DNA of 64,000 nucleotides from Flavipsychrobacter sp. Lineage in GTDB: Bacteria; Bacteroidota; Bacteroidia; Chitinophagales; Chitinophagaceae. The first letter of the stretch is position 1. Each line of letters opens with the position of its first letter. Made by a program: the position numbers and the translations under genes. The notes under the pieces are model-generated. The model saw only the letters and a list, made by a program, of their open reading frames with translations, searched no databases and was not told the origin of the DNA. Where the stretch lies: assembly GCA_031292525.1 (NCBI GenBank), contig JARLGY010000054.1:111495-175494 (forward strand), in the 5' to 3' direction. Positions 1 through 7,960 of this stretch are shown in pieces.

Positions 1-545
1 AATACATATGGAGGTTGCAGATCTTTTTCAGCGAGTAATTGGCGGGTAAAGGCACCATTCTCTAAAGTGTTCCTTGAATTGTTTTCTACCAATATAGCAT
101 CTGCAGGCAGACCTACGGCTGCCAGTTGCTGTGCTGCCCATGCTCCCTCGTGGTACGCACCTGGCACCAGGTTGCCATTGCCACCACTCACCAACACATG
201 ACTTACGGCGCCCTGCTTGTATAATTTCACCCCTTGTATAAAGCGATCGGCAGCGAGGTTGAAAAAACCTTGTTCATTTCTATCTGAAGATGAGAAGCCG
301 CCTAGCACAATGGCACAACTGTAATGACTATTTGCTGGTAATGTAGCAGGCGGATAATCCCAGACCCGGGCAAAATGATTGAGCAGGAAGTTGTTACTAA
401 AAAGGTAAAACACAACTACGGCAGCAATGCGCAGGTTCCTTTTCCTCCTGGTATTCTTAACTACGATGCTGCAAATGGCCAGCACTATTACCCAGGTAAG
501 TGGGAAAATAAAGTAGAGTAAGACTTTTGAGAGGATGAAGAACAT
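1..545 (-). CDS. YdcF/SanA-like (DUF218) membrane protein, 3' end outside window
   Basis: An ATG at 543-545 on the minus strand opens a frame that runs off the window start, giving about 181 residues without a stop. The N-terminus has two hydrophobic segments (about residues 1-28 and 38-55). After these comes a DUF218-type core: CAIVLGG near residue 87, a region RFIQGVKLYKQG, then HVLVSGGNG and the VENNSRNTLENG stretch. This family (YdcF, SanA, ElyC) sits in the membrane and is linked to envelope or peptidoglycan precursor maintenance in other bacteria; the exact reaction is not established. The C-terminal part is missing only because the window ends. Confidence 0.8.
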   Translation of the reverse strand, partial: MFFILSKVLLYFIFPLTWVIVLAICSIVVKNTRRKRNLRIAAVVVFYLFSNNFLLNHFARVWDYPPATLPANSHYSCAIVLGGFSSSDRNEQGFFNLAADRFIQGVKLYKQGAVSHVLVSGGNGNLVPGAYHEGAWAAQQLAAVGLPADAILVENNSRNTLENGAFTRQLLAEKDLQPPYV

Positions 546-610
546 AGCCGTTGCCTGTTAAATTTTCGTGCGGAGATTACGGTATAAAGTTAGTTTCTAA
601 ATCGGATGGA

Positions 611-695
611 TCAGTATTTTGTACGGGGCACCCCTACAGGGTGCTGACGATATTATGCGACGGATCTACAAAGCGGCGACCCCTACAGGGTCGTG
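611..695. repeat. Palindromic dispersed repeat, copy 1 of 2
   Basis: The 546-802 gap holds no convincing gene. It holds a repeat with two palindromic cores of the type ACCCCTACAGGGT (about 629-645 and 679-692) joined through CTACAAAGCGG. A second copy lies at 16583-16670. A third partial core (CCTACAGGGCC) follows near 711-721. Short open frames through this stretch only reflect the repeat. Confidence 0.7.
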
Positions 696-802
696 AGCGC
701 AAGTTCAAATCCTACAGGGCCGGGATAACCTGGCCATTACAAGATTTCATTTACAATATCCACCGCGAGGAAGGCAGGGATAAAACCAGCCCCTACATTA
801 TC

Positions 803-3640
803 CTAATGTGCTTCCAGCCAGTTATTACCGGTACCTGTTTCTGCATTTATGGGCACGTAGTGTGGTAGTGCCATTGCGCTCTGCATGCCATTACGTATTA
901 TTTCGCGTGCAGTGTCCACTTCGTCTTCGGGTACGTCAAACACCAATTCATCATGTACTTGCAGTATCATTTTCGTGCGGAGACCATTTGTTTTTAATGC
1001 CTGGTACACGTTTATCATAGCCATCTTTATCATGTCGGCAGCGGTACCCTGCACCGGCATGTTTATGGCGTTGCGCTCGGCATAACCACGCACCGTTTGG
1101 TTAGCACTGTATATATCGCGCAGCCAGCGTTTGCGGCCCAGCAAGGTTTGCACATACCCATGCTTTTTTGCAAAGTTTATGGAAGTATCCATGTACGCTT
1201 TTACTGAAGGGTACTGGGTAAAGTAGTTGTCGATGATAGTCTTGGCCTCGCCTCTTGGGATACCTAATACTTCAGCCAGTCCAAAAGCAGACTGCCCATA
1301 GATAATACCAAAATTTACCGCTTTTGCTGCGCGGCGCATCTGGGGTGTTACGTCAGTTTCTTCCACGCCATATACTTTGGCAGCAGTGGCAGTATGTATG
1401 TCCTTATCTTCTTTAAAAGCAGCTATCATATTTTCATCGCCACTGATCGCAGCAACTATACGTAGTTCTATTTGCGAGTAATCGGCAGAGAGTAATACAC
1501 AACCCTCACGTGGTATGAATGCCTTTCGTATTTCGCGGCCACGGTCAGTTTTTATAGGTATGTTCTGCAGGTTGGGATTATTGCTGCTGAGCCTACCTGT
1601 AACGGCAACCGCCTGGTTGAACGATGTGTGTAAACGACCTGTACGTGGATTGATAAGAGTAGGTAATGCATCTACATAAGTACTCTTTAGTTTGCTCAGT
1701 TCGCGATATACCAGGATATCTTCTACAACCTGGTGCTTATTGCGCAGCTTAGCCAATATATCTTCACCGGTTGCGTATTGGCCGGTTTTGGTTTTTTTGG
1801 CGCCGGGATCGATCTTCATATGCTCGAACAATATTTTGCCCAGCTGCATAGGTGAACCCAGATTGAACTTTACACCTGCATGGTTGAACACATTCTCTTC
1901 AGCAATACGTATATCACGCTCCAGGGCTACTGAGTATTCGCGCAGGAAATCAACATCAACACCTACACCTTCGTATTCAATATCAACAAGAATAGGCACT
2001 AATGGGTTCTCTATATCCTGGAATACATTGCGCACTTCCTGCTTATCCAGCAGCGGATCGAATGCATGTTTGAGTTGCAGGGTCACATCTGCATCTTCAG
2101 CAGCATATTCTTTAATTTCTTCCAGCGCTATGTCGCGCATGCTCATTTGTCCCTTTCCTTTTTTGCCTATTAAGGTTTCGATAGATACGGGTTGATAGCT
2201 AAGATACTTAGCGCTGAGCATATCCATACTGCGCTTGCCTTCAGGCTCTATTACGTAGTTGGCCAGCATGGTATCATACACTTTGCCCTTAAGTGCAAAG
2301 CCATACCATTTCAGCATCAGCATATCGTACTTAATATTCTGCCCTATCCATAGTATGTCTTCATTATTGAACAATGGGCGGAAACGATCGAGTATTGCTA
2401 CAACACCGTCCTTATCGGCGGGCAGCGGTACATAATAACCCGTACCTTTTTCCCATGAAAAACTCATACCTACAATATCGGCAAGGTTGGCATCGGTACC
2501 AGTAGTTTCCGTATCAAAAGCTATTTCTCTTTGTTGTTGCAATAATGCGATCAATTCATCAATAGCATCGCCGGTAGTAAGGTGGTAACTGTGGGGTGTG
2601 TTCTCTATATTATTTAAATTGGCGGGAAGTGGTTCTGCTTCCTCTTCTTTTTCTTCGGCTAATGCCGCGGTGACCATAGGGGAGGTAGTTGCTTTCTGAT
2701 AGATAGGATTACCAAACAGATCTACCGGTCCATTTGCCTGTGGTTTGCTCTCTGGCGCATTGTAACTATCGCCCAGTACCCGCCGGCCCAATGCTTTAAA
2801 TTCAAGCTCTGTGAACAGTTCGGTGAGCACCTCTATATTCCGGTCTTTGACACGGAAATCTTCTGCATGAAAAGCAACCGGTACATTGGTGATGATGGTG
2901 GCCAGCTTTTTTGACATGATGGCCAGCTCGCGGTTGTTGCGCACTTTCTCACCTACCGATCCTTTTATTTCATCGGCATGTTCCAGCATGTTCTCAATGT
3001 TGTCGTATTCGGCCAACAGCTTGGCAGCGGTTTTCTCACCTATACCAGGAATGCCTGGGATATTATCTACAGCATCGCCCATGAGGCCCAGGATGTCGAT
3101 TACCTGCTCTACCCTTTTTATGTTCCACTTCGCGCAAACCTCAGCCGGGCCCAGTATCTCTTCTTTATTGCCCATGAACGGGGGCTTGTACATGTATATA
3201 TTCTCGCGAACGATCTGCCCAAAGTCTTTATCGGGTGTTACCATGTACACGGTATAGCCAAGTTCGGCAGCCTCAATAGCCAAGGTACCTATCAGATCAT
3301 CGGCTTCGAAACCATCTTTTTCGAGGCAAGGCAGGTTGAATGCTTTGATGATATTTTTAATGTCCGGGATAGCAGAGGTTATGTCTTCAGGCGCATCCTG
3401 TCGGTTGGCTTTATAAGCCGTAAAATCTGTGTGTCGTTCTGTGGGTGCGCTGGTATCGAACACCACTGCCAAGTGGGTAGGTTTCTCCTTATTAATAAGA
3501 TCGATCAATGTATTGGTAAACCCGAACTGGGCATTGGTATTGCGCCCTTTGCTGGTAATGCGGGGACTGCGCACCAGTGCATAGTATGCACGGTATATAA
3601 GCGCCATAGCATCCAGCAAAAAAAGTTTCTTTTCAGCCAT
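803..3640 (-). CDS. polA: DNA polymerase I
   Basis: Complete 945-residue PolA, which removes RNA primers and fills gaps in replication and repair. The N-terminal ~290 residues are the 5'-3' exonuclease (LFLLDAMALIYRAYYA, later DNIPGIPGIGEKTAAKLL). Residues ~370-540 are a 3'-5' exonuclease domain that keeps its first acidic motif (FDTETTG), so proofreading looks retained. The C-terminal polymerase domain shows motif A (LSADYSQIELR), motif B (RRAAKAVNFGIIYG) and motif C (QVHDELVFDVP). The ~70-residue linker before the proofreading domain is low in complexity and rich in Glu and Pro. The ATG at 3638-3640 fits the family N-terminus. It is a host gene flanking the phage-derived cluster. Confidence 0.98.
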   Translation of the reverse strand: MAEKKLFLLDAMALIYRAYYALVRSPRITSKGRNTNAQFGFTNTLIDLINKEKPTHLAVVFDTSAPTERHTDFTAYKANRQDAPEDITSAIPDIKNIIKAFNLPCLEKDGFEADDLIGTLAIEAAELGYTVYMVTPDKDFGQIVRENIYMYKPPFMGNKEEILGPAEVCAKWNIKRVEQVIDILGLMGDAVDNIPGIPGIGEKTAAKLLAEYDNIENMLEHADEIKGSVGEKVRNNRELAIMSKKLATIITNVPVAFHAEDFRVKDRNIEVLTELFTELEFKALGRRVLGDSYNAPESKPQANGPVDLFGNPIYQKATTSPMVTAALAEEKEEEAEPLPANLNNIENTPHSYHLTTGDAIDELIALLQQQREIAFDTETTGTDANLADIVGMSFSWEKGTGYYVPLPADKDGVVAILDRFRPLFNNEDILWIGQNIKYDMLMLKWYGFALKGKVYDTMLANYVIEPEGKRSMDMLSAKYLSYQPVSIETLIGKKGKGQMSMRDIALEEIKEYAAEDADVTLQLKHAFDPLLDKQEVRNVFQDIENPLVPILVDIEYEGVGVDVDFLREYSVALERDIRIAEENVFNHAGVKFNLGSPMQLGKILFEHMKIDPGAKKTKTGQYATGEDILAKLRNKHQVVEDILVYRELSKLKSTYVDALPTLINPRTGRLHTSFNQAVAVTGRLSSNNPNLQNIPIKTDRGREIRKAFIPREGCVLLSADYSQIELRIVAAISGDENMIAAFKEDKDIHTATAAKVYGVEETDVTPQMRRAAKAVNFGIIYGQSAFGLAEVLGIPRGEAKTIIDNYFTQYPSVKAYMDTSINFAKKHGYVQTLLGRKRWLRDIYSANQTVRGYAERNAINMPVQGTAADMIKMAMINVYQALKTNGLRTKMILQVHDELVFDVPEDEVDTAREIIRNGMQSAMALPHYVPINAETGTGNNWLEAH

Positions 3641-3759
3641 GGGGCTAAGATAAGTCGTTTTGGAGGATTAGTAATATGGACGCCTTCAGAAGGGACACTT
3701 AGGCAGTAATACACATTTTTAAAAAACAGTCTCCTCCATTCCCTCCTTGTTTTCATGGC

Positions 3760-3768
3760 TTATCCACA
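3760..3768 (+). promoter_or_regulatory. Isolated DnaA-box match in the polA upstream region
   Basis: The sequence TTATCCACA is a perfect match to the DnaA-box consensus, about 120 bp upstream of the polA start. A single box may regulate polA or be chance. The intergenic region 3641-3841 otherwise holds only the promoter-like element upstream of the next plus-strand gene. Confidence 0.3.
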
Positions 3769-3813
3769 CAAATTTTGTTGAGTTCTTCCCAAAGGCCATA
3801 TAAAAAGGCACCT

Positions 3814-3821
3814 TACATTTG
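3814..3821 (+). promoter_or_regulatory. Bacteroidota-type -7 promoter element (TAnnTTTG)
   Basis: TACATTTG lies 20 bp before the ATG at 3842 and matches the Bacteroidota -7 consensus TAnnTTTG. I see no clear -33 TTTG at the usual 19-21 bp spacing, so this is a modest call. Confidence 0.4.
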
Positions 3822-3841
3822 TTCCCCCTATCACTTTTTTT

Positions 3842-4153
3842 ATGCGTGGAAAACAAAAATTCGATGCCCTTTTTACTACCGGTGACACGCCGGGCAACCT
3901 TAAAAAGAAAGGCCGCGACCTGCGATTGCTGGCGCGGCGCAACCGGTGCATTACAGACCGGTATTACTATTATGGCTACCTGACCCAGAAACGGTACGAG
4001 GTGATCATAAAGCTGATGAGCCTGGAATTCTTCCTGTCGGTAGAAACCTTGCCAGGTATAATTGATGGTGGTACAGAACGGTTTGCCGAACTGAAAGAAC
4101 TACAACCGCCTGTAGCCTATTTTAGAACGCAATGGCCTTTTATGAAATGGTAA
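3842..4153 (+). CDS. Small basic protein with HTH-like C-terminal half, possible phage-linked regulator
   Basis: 103 residues, basic at the N-terminus. The central part (about residues 37-75) has a run of four tyrosines (DRYYYYGY), then KRYEVIIKLMSLEFFLS and ETLPGIIDGG. The spacing of hydrophobic residues with a turn after FFLS resembles a helix-turn-helix; this is pattern recognition, not a family assignment. I recall similar small proteins beside prophage genes in Bacteroidota, but could not check this. It is the only gene at this cluster edge on the opposite strand, and its 3' end overlaps the convergent gene at 4140 by 14 bp. A role controlling the phage-derived genes is possible but unproven. 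Confidence 0.6.
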   Translation: MRGKQKFDALFTTGDTPGNLKKKGRDLRLLARRNRCITDRYYYYGYLTQKRYEVIIKLMSLEFFLSVETLPGIIDGGTERFAELKELQPPVAYFRTQWPFMKW

Positions 4154-4715
4154 TGGGTTCATTCAAGGTTACACCCACTACTATGTTTGCTGCTACCGTT
4201 TGCAGAACGGGTTTTGTACTATAGTCCTGGAAAGCGATGCGGTAGCGCAGTTCGCGAACACGGATAGCGTCTGTGCGCTTTTGGGTGGCCGTGGCCGTGC
4301 GGGTAAGGCTGCCGTAGCTGGTACCGGGGGCCCAGCCCTGCAGGGCTTTATGAAGCGCCCATTCCACATCGTAATAGCCAATGGCTTTTTGTACATACGT
4401 GGTTGGCGTAGTTGCAGCACTGCTGCTGTAGGGTGCAAAGCCCAACCTTAAGACTACGGTTCCCTCGGCCGACTGGACGAGGCTGCCCATATCTGCAAAG
4501 TTGAAATCTTCAAAATCTATGAGCAGGCAGGGCCACTGCACCGGGGGACGGGTATTGGTTTTGTCGCTGCGGAGCTGGCCAAGGTCCTGATCTATATATA
4601 TAATATCGGGTACCTGGGTCTGTACCTGCTGCTGCAGTGCGGTGAATATGTTAGCAAAAGGGGAGTTCATAGAATATAAATTAGGAAAGGGTATAATGGA
4701 ATAAGGTGACGACAT
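4140..4715 (-). CDS. Phage tail-terminator/head-tail joining protein candidate (Mu gp37-like position)
   Basis: 191 residues. The gene follows the portal gene with only 3 bp between stop and start. The sequence (NIFTALQQQVQTQVPDI, then a beta-rich stretch WPCLLIDFEDFNFADMG) fits small phage proteins that cap the tail tube and join it to the head, as Mu gp37 does. The assignment rests mainly on size, fold-like pattern and position after gp36- and portal-like genes. A second ATG at 4668-4670 (MNSPFANIF) would give 176 residues and is an equally good start. Last structural gene of the cluster in transcription order. Confidence 0.6.
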   Translation of the reverse strand: MSSPYSIIPFPNLYSMNSPFANIFTALQQQVQTQVPDIIYIDQDLGQLRSDKTNTRPPVQWPCLLIDFEDFNFADMGSLVQSAEGTVVLRLGFAPYSSSAATTPTTYVQKAIGYYDVEWALHKALQGWAPGTSYGSLTRTATATQKRTDAIRVRELRYRIAFQDYSTKPVLQTVAANIVVGVTLNEPITIS

Positions 4716-4718
4716 TCA

Positions 4719-5840
4719 CTATCCCGGCATGGGAATACCATAGGTATTGTACCAATACGCTTCATTTACCGGTACCATTTTGGCCACCTGCATGTCTATT
4801 TCCATTCTTTCTTTCAGGTATTGTAAGTCGAGATTTTTTACAAAGGAGAAACGGCCACCTGCAACAGGATAACCATAGCTGGAAAGTATCTGCAAAAATT
4901 TGGGTTGGTTGAGTGTATTGGTAACGTATGCCAGATCGCTGAGGGTGATCTCGTGCTGCTCCTCCATATGTATCTTTGCCTGGGCATACCCGCTGTATTC
5001 ATTGCTGGTGCTGGTTTCGGTATTACCCAGTATAATGACAGACATTTCGTCGTTGAGGGCCTTTACGAACTGCAGCTGCAGCCTGCCATCGCCATTTGTT
5101 TGTTTGCCGTCTTTAATTTCAAAATCGGCCTGGCGGGGTATCATTATAGAAAGCGAACTACCGGATTCATCCAGTATCCTTTTTAGTTCAACCTTCGTCT
5201 GCTCATCATAAGCATCGTACTTGATGACGCGTACGGGTTGGCCAAAGATCTCTATATACTCAGACCAATCGGCAAGGCCTCCTTTCTTGTACAGTGCATA
5301 AGGGGCACATTTAAGTAGTATGCCCAGGTCGTCAGGATTGCCCATGATCCACACATTTTCTAGCGGGGCATAGGGTATGCCGTCGTTGCCCATTTGCTCA
5401 AAAGCTATGATGCCGAGATTGGGCTTTATGTGCTTGCGAGGGATCTCTTTTGTGGTCAGGCTGGCACCGGGAATGAACTCCAGGCCCGAAATACCCCATA
5501 GCTGTGTTTGCATGATGCTGAACAGAATATCCCTGAATACAGATGAGTTGATGAGATCTTCCATTTGCGTTACTTTGGCTCCGTCTTTTTCAAAATGTAA
5601 GGGTTTATTTAAAATAGCATCTATACGTTTGGCTATGATACCAGATAGATGACCATCGAGCAGCACATCGGCATACAAATCGTACAGACGGGAGCGGTTG
5701 GGATTATAGACAGATTCGGCTGTGATATGTGCCTGCCGCCATGTGGCAATATCTTTCCTGGTGCGGTCAACCGAGCGCACATTCAGTTCATTTACGACCA
5801 ACTCGACCTTCTGATTATTTTGTTTAATATTTACAGCCAT
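4719..5840 (-). CDS. Phage portal protein, Mu gp29-like (DUF935)
   Basis: 373 residues resembling the DUF935 family, which forms the dodecameric portal vertex through which DNA enters the capsid. Supporting features are the N-terminal VYNPNRSRLYDLYADVLLDGHL region (early helices of Mu-type portals), WGISGLEFIP, and the central IEIFGQPVRVIKYD. The later stretch ILGNTETSTSNEYSGYAQAK matches the family's conserved glycine/serine-rich segment before the C-terminal helices. It is shorter than Mu gp29 (about 510 aa), lacking the long C-terminal extension, which is common in Bacteroidota versions. No MuF (gp30) gene, the usual partner, follows it. Confidence 0.85.
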   Translation of the reverse strand: MAVNIKQNNQKVELVVNELNVRSVDRTRKDIATWRQAHITAESVYNPNRSRLYDLYADVLLDGHLSGIIAKRIDAILNKPLHFEKDGAKVTQMEDLINSSVFRDILFSIMQTQLWGISGLEFIPGASLTTKEIPRKHIKPNLGIIAFEQMGNDGIPYAPLENVWIMGNPDDLGILLKCAPYALYKKGGLADWSEYIEIFGQPVRVIKYDAYDEQTKVELKRILDESGSSLSIMIPRQADFEIKDGKQTNGDGRLQLQFVKALNDEMSVIILGNTETSTSNEYSGYAQAKIHMEEQHEITLSDLAYVTNTLNQPKFLQILSSYGYPVAGGRFSFVKNLDLQYLKERMEIDMQVAKMVPVNEAYWYNTYGIPMPG

Positions 5841-5896
5841 AATATGTTTTTGGTTTGTTATTGCTTGTATTTTATTGTTTTTAGCTCGATTGGCAC

Positions 5897-5904
5897 TAAT
5901 TTTG
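5897..5904 (+). promoter_or_regulatory. Bacteroidota-type promoter upstream of 5938
   Basis: TAATTTTG matches TAnnTTTG, and a TTG at 5875-5877 sits 19 bp upstream as a -33 element. The spacing is right for the Bacteroidota primary sigma factor. It would drive the plus-strand membrane-protein gene that interrupts the minus-strand phage genes. Confidence 0.5.
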
Positions 5905-5937
5905 CAAACTCTCTATCAAACCCGGGCAGTATAGTAT

Positions 5938-6297
5938 ATGTTCAGATTCTTAGCCAAAACATATAAAGAAATGTATGCATGGCTTTTTTATAATACAGAG
6001 AAGAGCTTTTTATCCTTCTTTATATCGTACCTGGTATTGGCCGGATTGCAGTTGCTGAACGTGTATAGCGTATTGGTACTGTTTCAGAAATTGTTGGGTA
6101 TAGCGCTCCTGGACTACCTCTTTACCCTGAAGCTTTATGTTGGTCTTTTCTTAGCCGCAGTAGTTGTGGGAAACTTTTTTTTCCTGGGCAATATCTGGAA
6201 CAAGAATGAAGAGGTAAAAGATGTTAATAACCGCGCGTTTGCTTACATCTTTATATCGTTAGTGCTGGGTGTTTTAGCATATATATTGCGCAAATAA
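5938..6297 (+). CDS. Small multi-pass membrane protein of unknown function
   Basis: 119 residues with three predicted membrane segments (about 20-47, 53-82 and 98-116) separated by short charged loops (WNKNEEVKDVNNR). I do not recognise the family. It lies on the plus strand within the otherwise minus-strand phage structural genes, has its own promoter-like element, and faces a secreted-protein gene whose end is 7 bp away. It looks like a host or cargo (moron) gene rather than a virion component. Confidence 0.65.
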   Translation: MFRFLAKTYKEMYAWLFYNTEKSFLSFFISYLVLAGLQLLNVYSVLVLFQKLLGIALLDYLFTLKLYVGLFLAAVVVGNFFFLGNIWNKNEEVKDVNNRAFAYIFISLVLGVLAYILRK

Positions 6298-6304
6298 ACT
6301 GGCA

Positions 6305-6784
6305 TTAATTCCGTAAAGCAGGTATTTTGATCTGCTCTGTGTACCTGTTGTTATATCGTTTTACCAATATGATACTGCGGAGTATATTATAATCATCCCA
6401 TTGCGGTATTAACCTGTAGGCTGCTATTTTTTTATGAAAGGGCCGCGGATCGCTGTGGTCTTTTACAATCAGGTAATATTCATTGTCCTTCTCTTTTAAC
6501 CTCCAATGTTCGGGAGCTAGTTCATAGTTCTCGTAACTGCCGGGCATTGTATTGTTGAAGATCTTTAACTGGTAGTCTTTGCCGCCCAGGTAGCGCCATA
6601 GAAATACATCTTTAGTCTGGCTGAAATTGCCATGGACAGGATAGAGCACAATGGTATCGAGCACGCTCATATCTATAGTGGGCACAATGCCATACCAATC
6701 GTGGCGCAGATCTGTACCCAGGCTTTGGGCCGGTGCAGTTGCTGCCCGGCACAGTAAGAGTAATATGGATAAAAGGGTTCTCAT
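6305..6784 (-). CDS. Secreted protein of unknown function inside the phage cluster
   Basis: 159 residues from the ATG at 6782-6784 (an ATG three codons earlier also exists). The N-terminus is a clear Sec signal peptide (MRTLLSILLLLCRAATAPAQ). The mature part is beta-rich with several aromatic residues (KDVFLWRYLGGKDYQLKIFNN). I do not recognise a family. It lies between the DUF1320 and portal genes on the phage strand, but export and composition suggest a host-type periplasmic or outer-membrane protein. Confidence 0.6.
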   Translation of the reverse strand: MRTLLSILLLLCRAATAPAQSLGTDLRHDWYGIVPTIDMSVLDTIVLYPVHGNFSQTKDVFLWRYLGGKDYQLKIFNNTMPGSYENYELAPEHWRLKEKDNEYYLIVKDHSDPRPFHKKIAAYRLIPQWDDYNILRSIILVKRYNNRYTEQIKIPALRN

Positions 6785-6824
6785 TATCAGCAATACAAGT
6801 TACGATGAGCAATGCAGTTTTGCA

Positions 6825-7259
6825 TCAAAAATAATTCTCTCTTTTTAGCTGGCCGCTCCAGGCTACATTGTCACCCTGGGGGGTGGTTTCGTCTTTAGTA
6901 TCAGCATAGGGCCATCCCTGCGGCTGCACATCGCCCTGTTTTATGGCTGTGAGTGTATTTATAGCATCTTCATAAATAGTGCGTGCGGTGGTGTAGTCTA
7001 TACCTGCATTGCTGAGGCGCACCAGGTGCCAGCAGGCAATGTCTTTCACCAAGCTTTTTAAGAACTCGTCTTGTACTGCAGGGGTAGTTGTATCTGTGCC
7101 GAAGAGCTGCACGAGATCGTACCGGGACAGGTACATTTTGGTTTCTAATATGGCGGCGCTTATGACCTTGTCTGCAATGGTACTGTCGTTGCGGATGATC
7201 TCGTTAAGTACATCGGTGTAGAGATGGGTGTAGAGATCGGCTGTGGTGATGATAGGCAT
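6825..7259 (-). CDS. DUF1320 (Mu gp36-like) phage protein
   Basis: 144 residues matching the pattern of gp36/DUF1320 proteins: an N-terminal TADLYTHLYTDVLNEI helix, DKVISAAILETKMYLSRYDL in the middle, then KSLVKDIACWHLVRL and a helix ending in the DVQPQGWP-type region. In Mu and relatives gp36 is encoded among head and head-tail connector genes. Here it lies between terminase and portal, separated from each by inserted non-phage genes. Start ATG at 7257-7259. Confidence 0.8.
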   Translation of the reverse strand: MPIITTADLYTHLYTDVLNEIIRNDSTIADKVISAAILETKMYLSRYDLVQLFGTDTTTPAVQDEFLKSLVKDIACWHLVRLSNAGIDYTTARTIYEDAINTLTAIKQGDVQPQGWPYADTKDETTPQGDNVAWSGQLKRENYF

Positions 7260-7327
7260 GGGTGGAGGGGTTTAAAGATTAATTTGATGTTATACTAGTA
7301 TAGTTAGTTCACTCAAAAATCTGCTCT

Positions 7328-7465
7328 TCATTTCTTTACTTTTTTTTGATGCCAAAAAAAGTAACAAAAAAAGGCAGTCGGCAGCTATTACCGCTGCTGC
7401 CGACGAAGCTTTGTGCCGGCAGCAGTGCTACTGTAGTGCCAAGCCAAACAATTCTACCTCTTCAG
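7328..7465. repeat. Non-coding dispersed element, family 2 copy 1
   Basis: The 246-bp gap 7260-7505 contains an inverted T-rich/A-rich pair (TTCTTTACTTTTTTTTGATGCC and its complement-like partner), a GC-rich hairpin and a conserved tail AGTGCTACTGTAGTGCCAAG (7424-7443) plus CCAAACAATTCTACCTC. A related copy lies at 10488-10757. Such REP-like units are known in Bacteroidota intergenic regions; no transposase is present. Confidence 0.6.
7366..7404 (-). terminator. Rho-independent terminator inside repeat element
   Basis: A perfect 9-bp stem GTCGGCAGC / GCTGCCGAC (7377-7385 and 7396-7404) is followed, on the minus strand, by TGCC and a run of seven T. It would end minus-strand transcription after the gene at 7506-7922, and so might separate upstream phage genes from DUF1320 and portal. 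Confidence 0.65.
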
Positions 7466-7505
7466 AATCTACAAATGCGAACAAAGCAATATTTTTAGGA
7501 GCTTG

Positions 7506-7922
7506 TTACTTGTCCTCATCCTTTTTATTGAGTTTGTCTCCTGGAGAGTCCGTGTCTGAGACGACCTCGAATATTTTTTTGGCTGTGCGATCGAAATGGA
7601 GCTCGTAGGCTATGATGCTTTCTGTTGGGGTTTCTTCTTTTATGTAGCCGGTAATAATGTTATCTGCCGGGTCCCAGGCTTCGTCGTCTTCAATAGTTGT
7701 GTCGGCATCTATCTCTATTACTATTTTAACGGGACCACCATATTTTGTTGCGAGCTCGACCTTCTTTTTCTGTTCGGCTTTGTACTCCTTCATACGGGTA
7801 GCCTGGTTGCGGAAGTTGAGTACATCAGCTTTTAAGGATGCCCTTATTTTTTTGTCTTGTGCATGGGTTGGTAAACACAACACAATTGCAAGCAGGGTAA
7901 AGACGCAGTGTTTAAAAGGCAT
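7506..7922 (-). CDS. Secreted protein of unknown function inside the phage cluster
   Basis: 138 residues from the ATG at 7920-7922 (a GTG at 7947-7949 is a less likely start because it precedes the signal peptide). The signal peptide is MPFKHCVFTLLAIVLCLPTHAQ. The mature protein is highly charged with an amphipathic Lys/Glu stretch (RMKEYKAEQKKKVELATKYG), then acidic DADTTIEDDEAWDPADN and a C-terminal KLNKKDEDK. Family not recognised. Same strand as the phage genes and 38 bp downstream of the lipoprotein gene, so probably co-transcribed with it. Confidence 0.6.
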   Translation of the reverse strand: MPFKHCVFTLLAIVLCLPTHAQDKKIRASLKADVLNFRNQATRMKEYKAEQKKKVELATKYGGPVKIVIEIDADTTIEDDEAWDPADNIITGYIKEETPTESIIAYELHFDRTAKKIFEVVSDTDSPGDKLNKKDEDK

Positions 7923-7960
7923 GGGGCATTCATTTAGTTTGCAAAGCACGAAGGGGGATA

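Noticed and set aside
680..730. tRNA-like GTTCAAATCC in the repeat region
   Set aside because: The flanking bases do not form a T-stem, and no acceptor, D or anticodon arms can be drawn; it is part of the palindromic repeat.
551..868. Plus-strand open frame of about 105 codons
   Set aside because: It is made of the palindromic repeat and antisense polA; no protein-like pattern.
3760..3768. Origin of replication beside polA
   Set aside because: Only one DnaA box is present and the region is short; the 54862-55549 region is a far better candidate.
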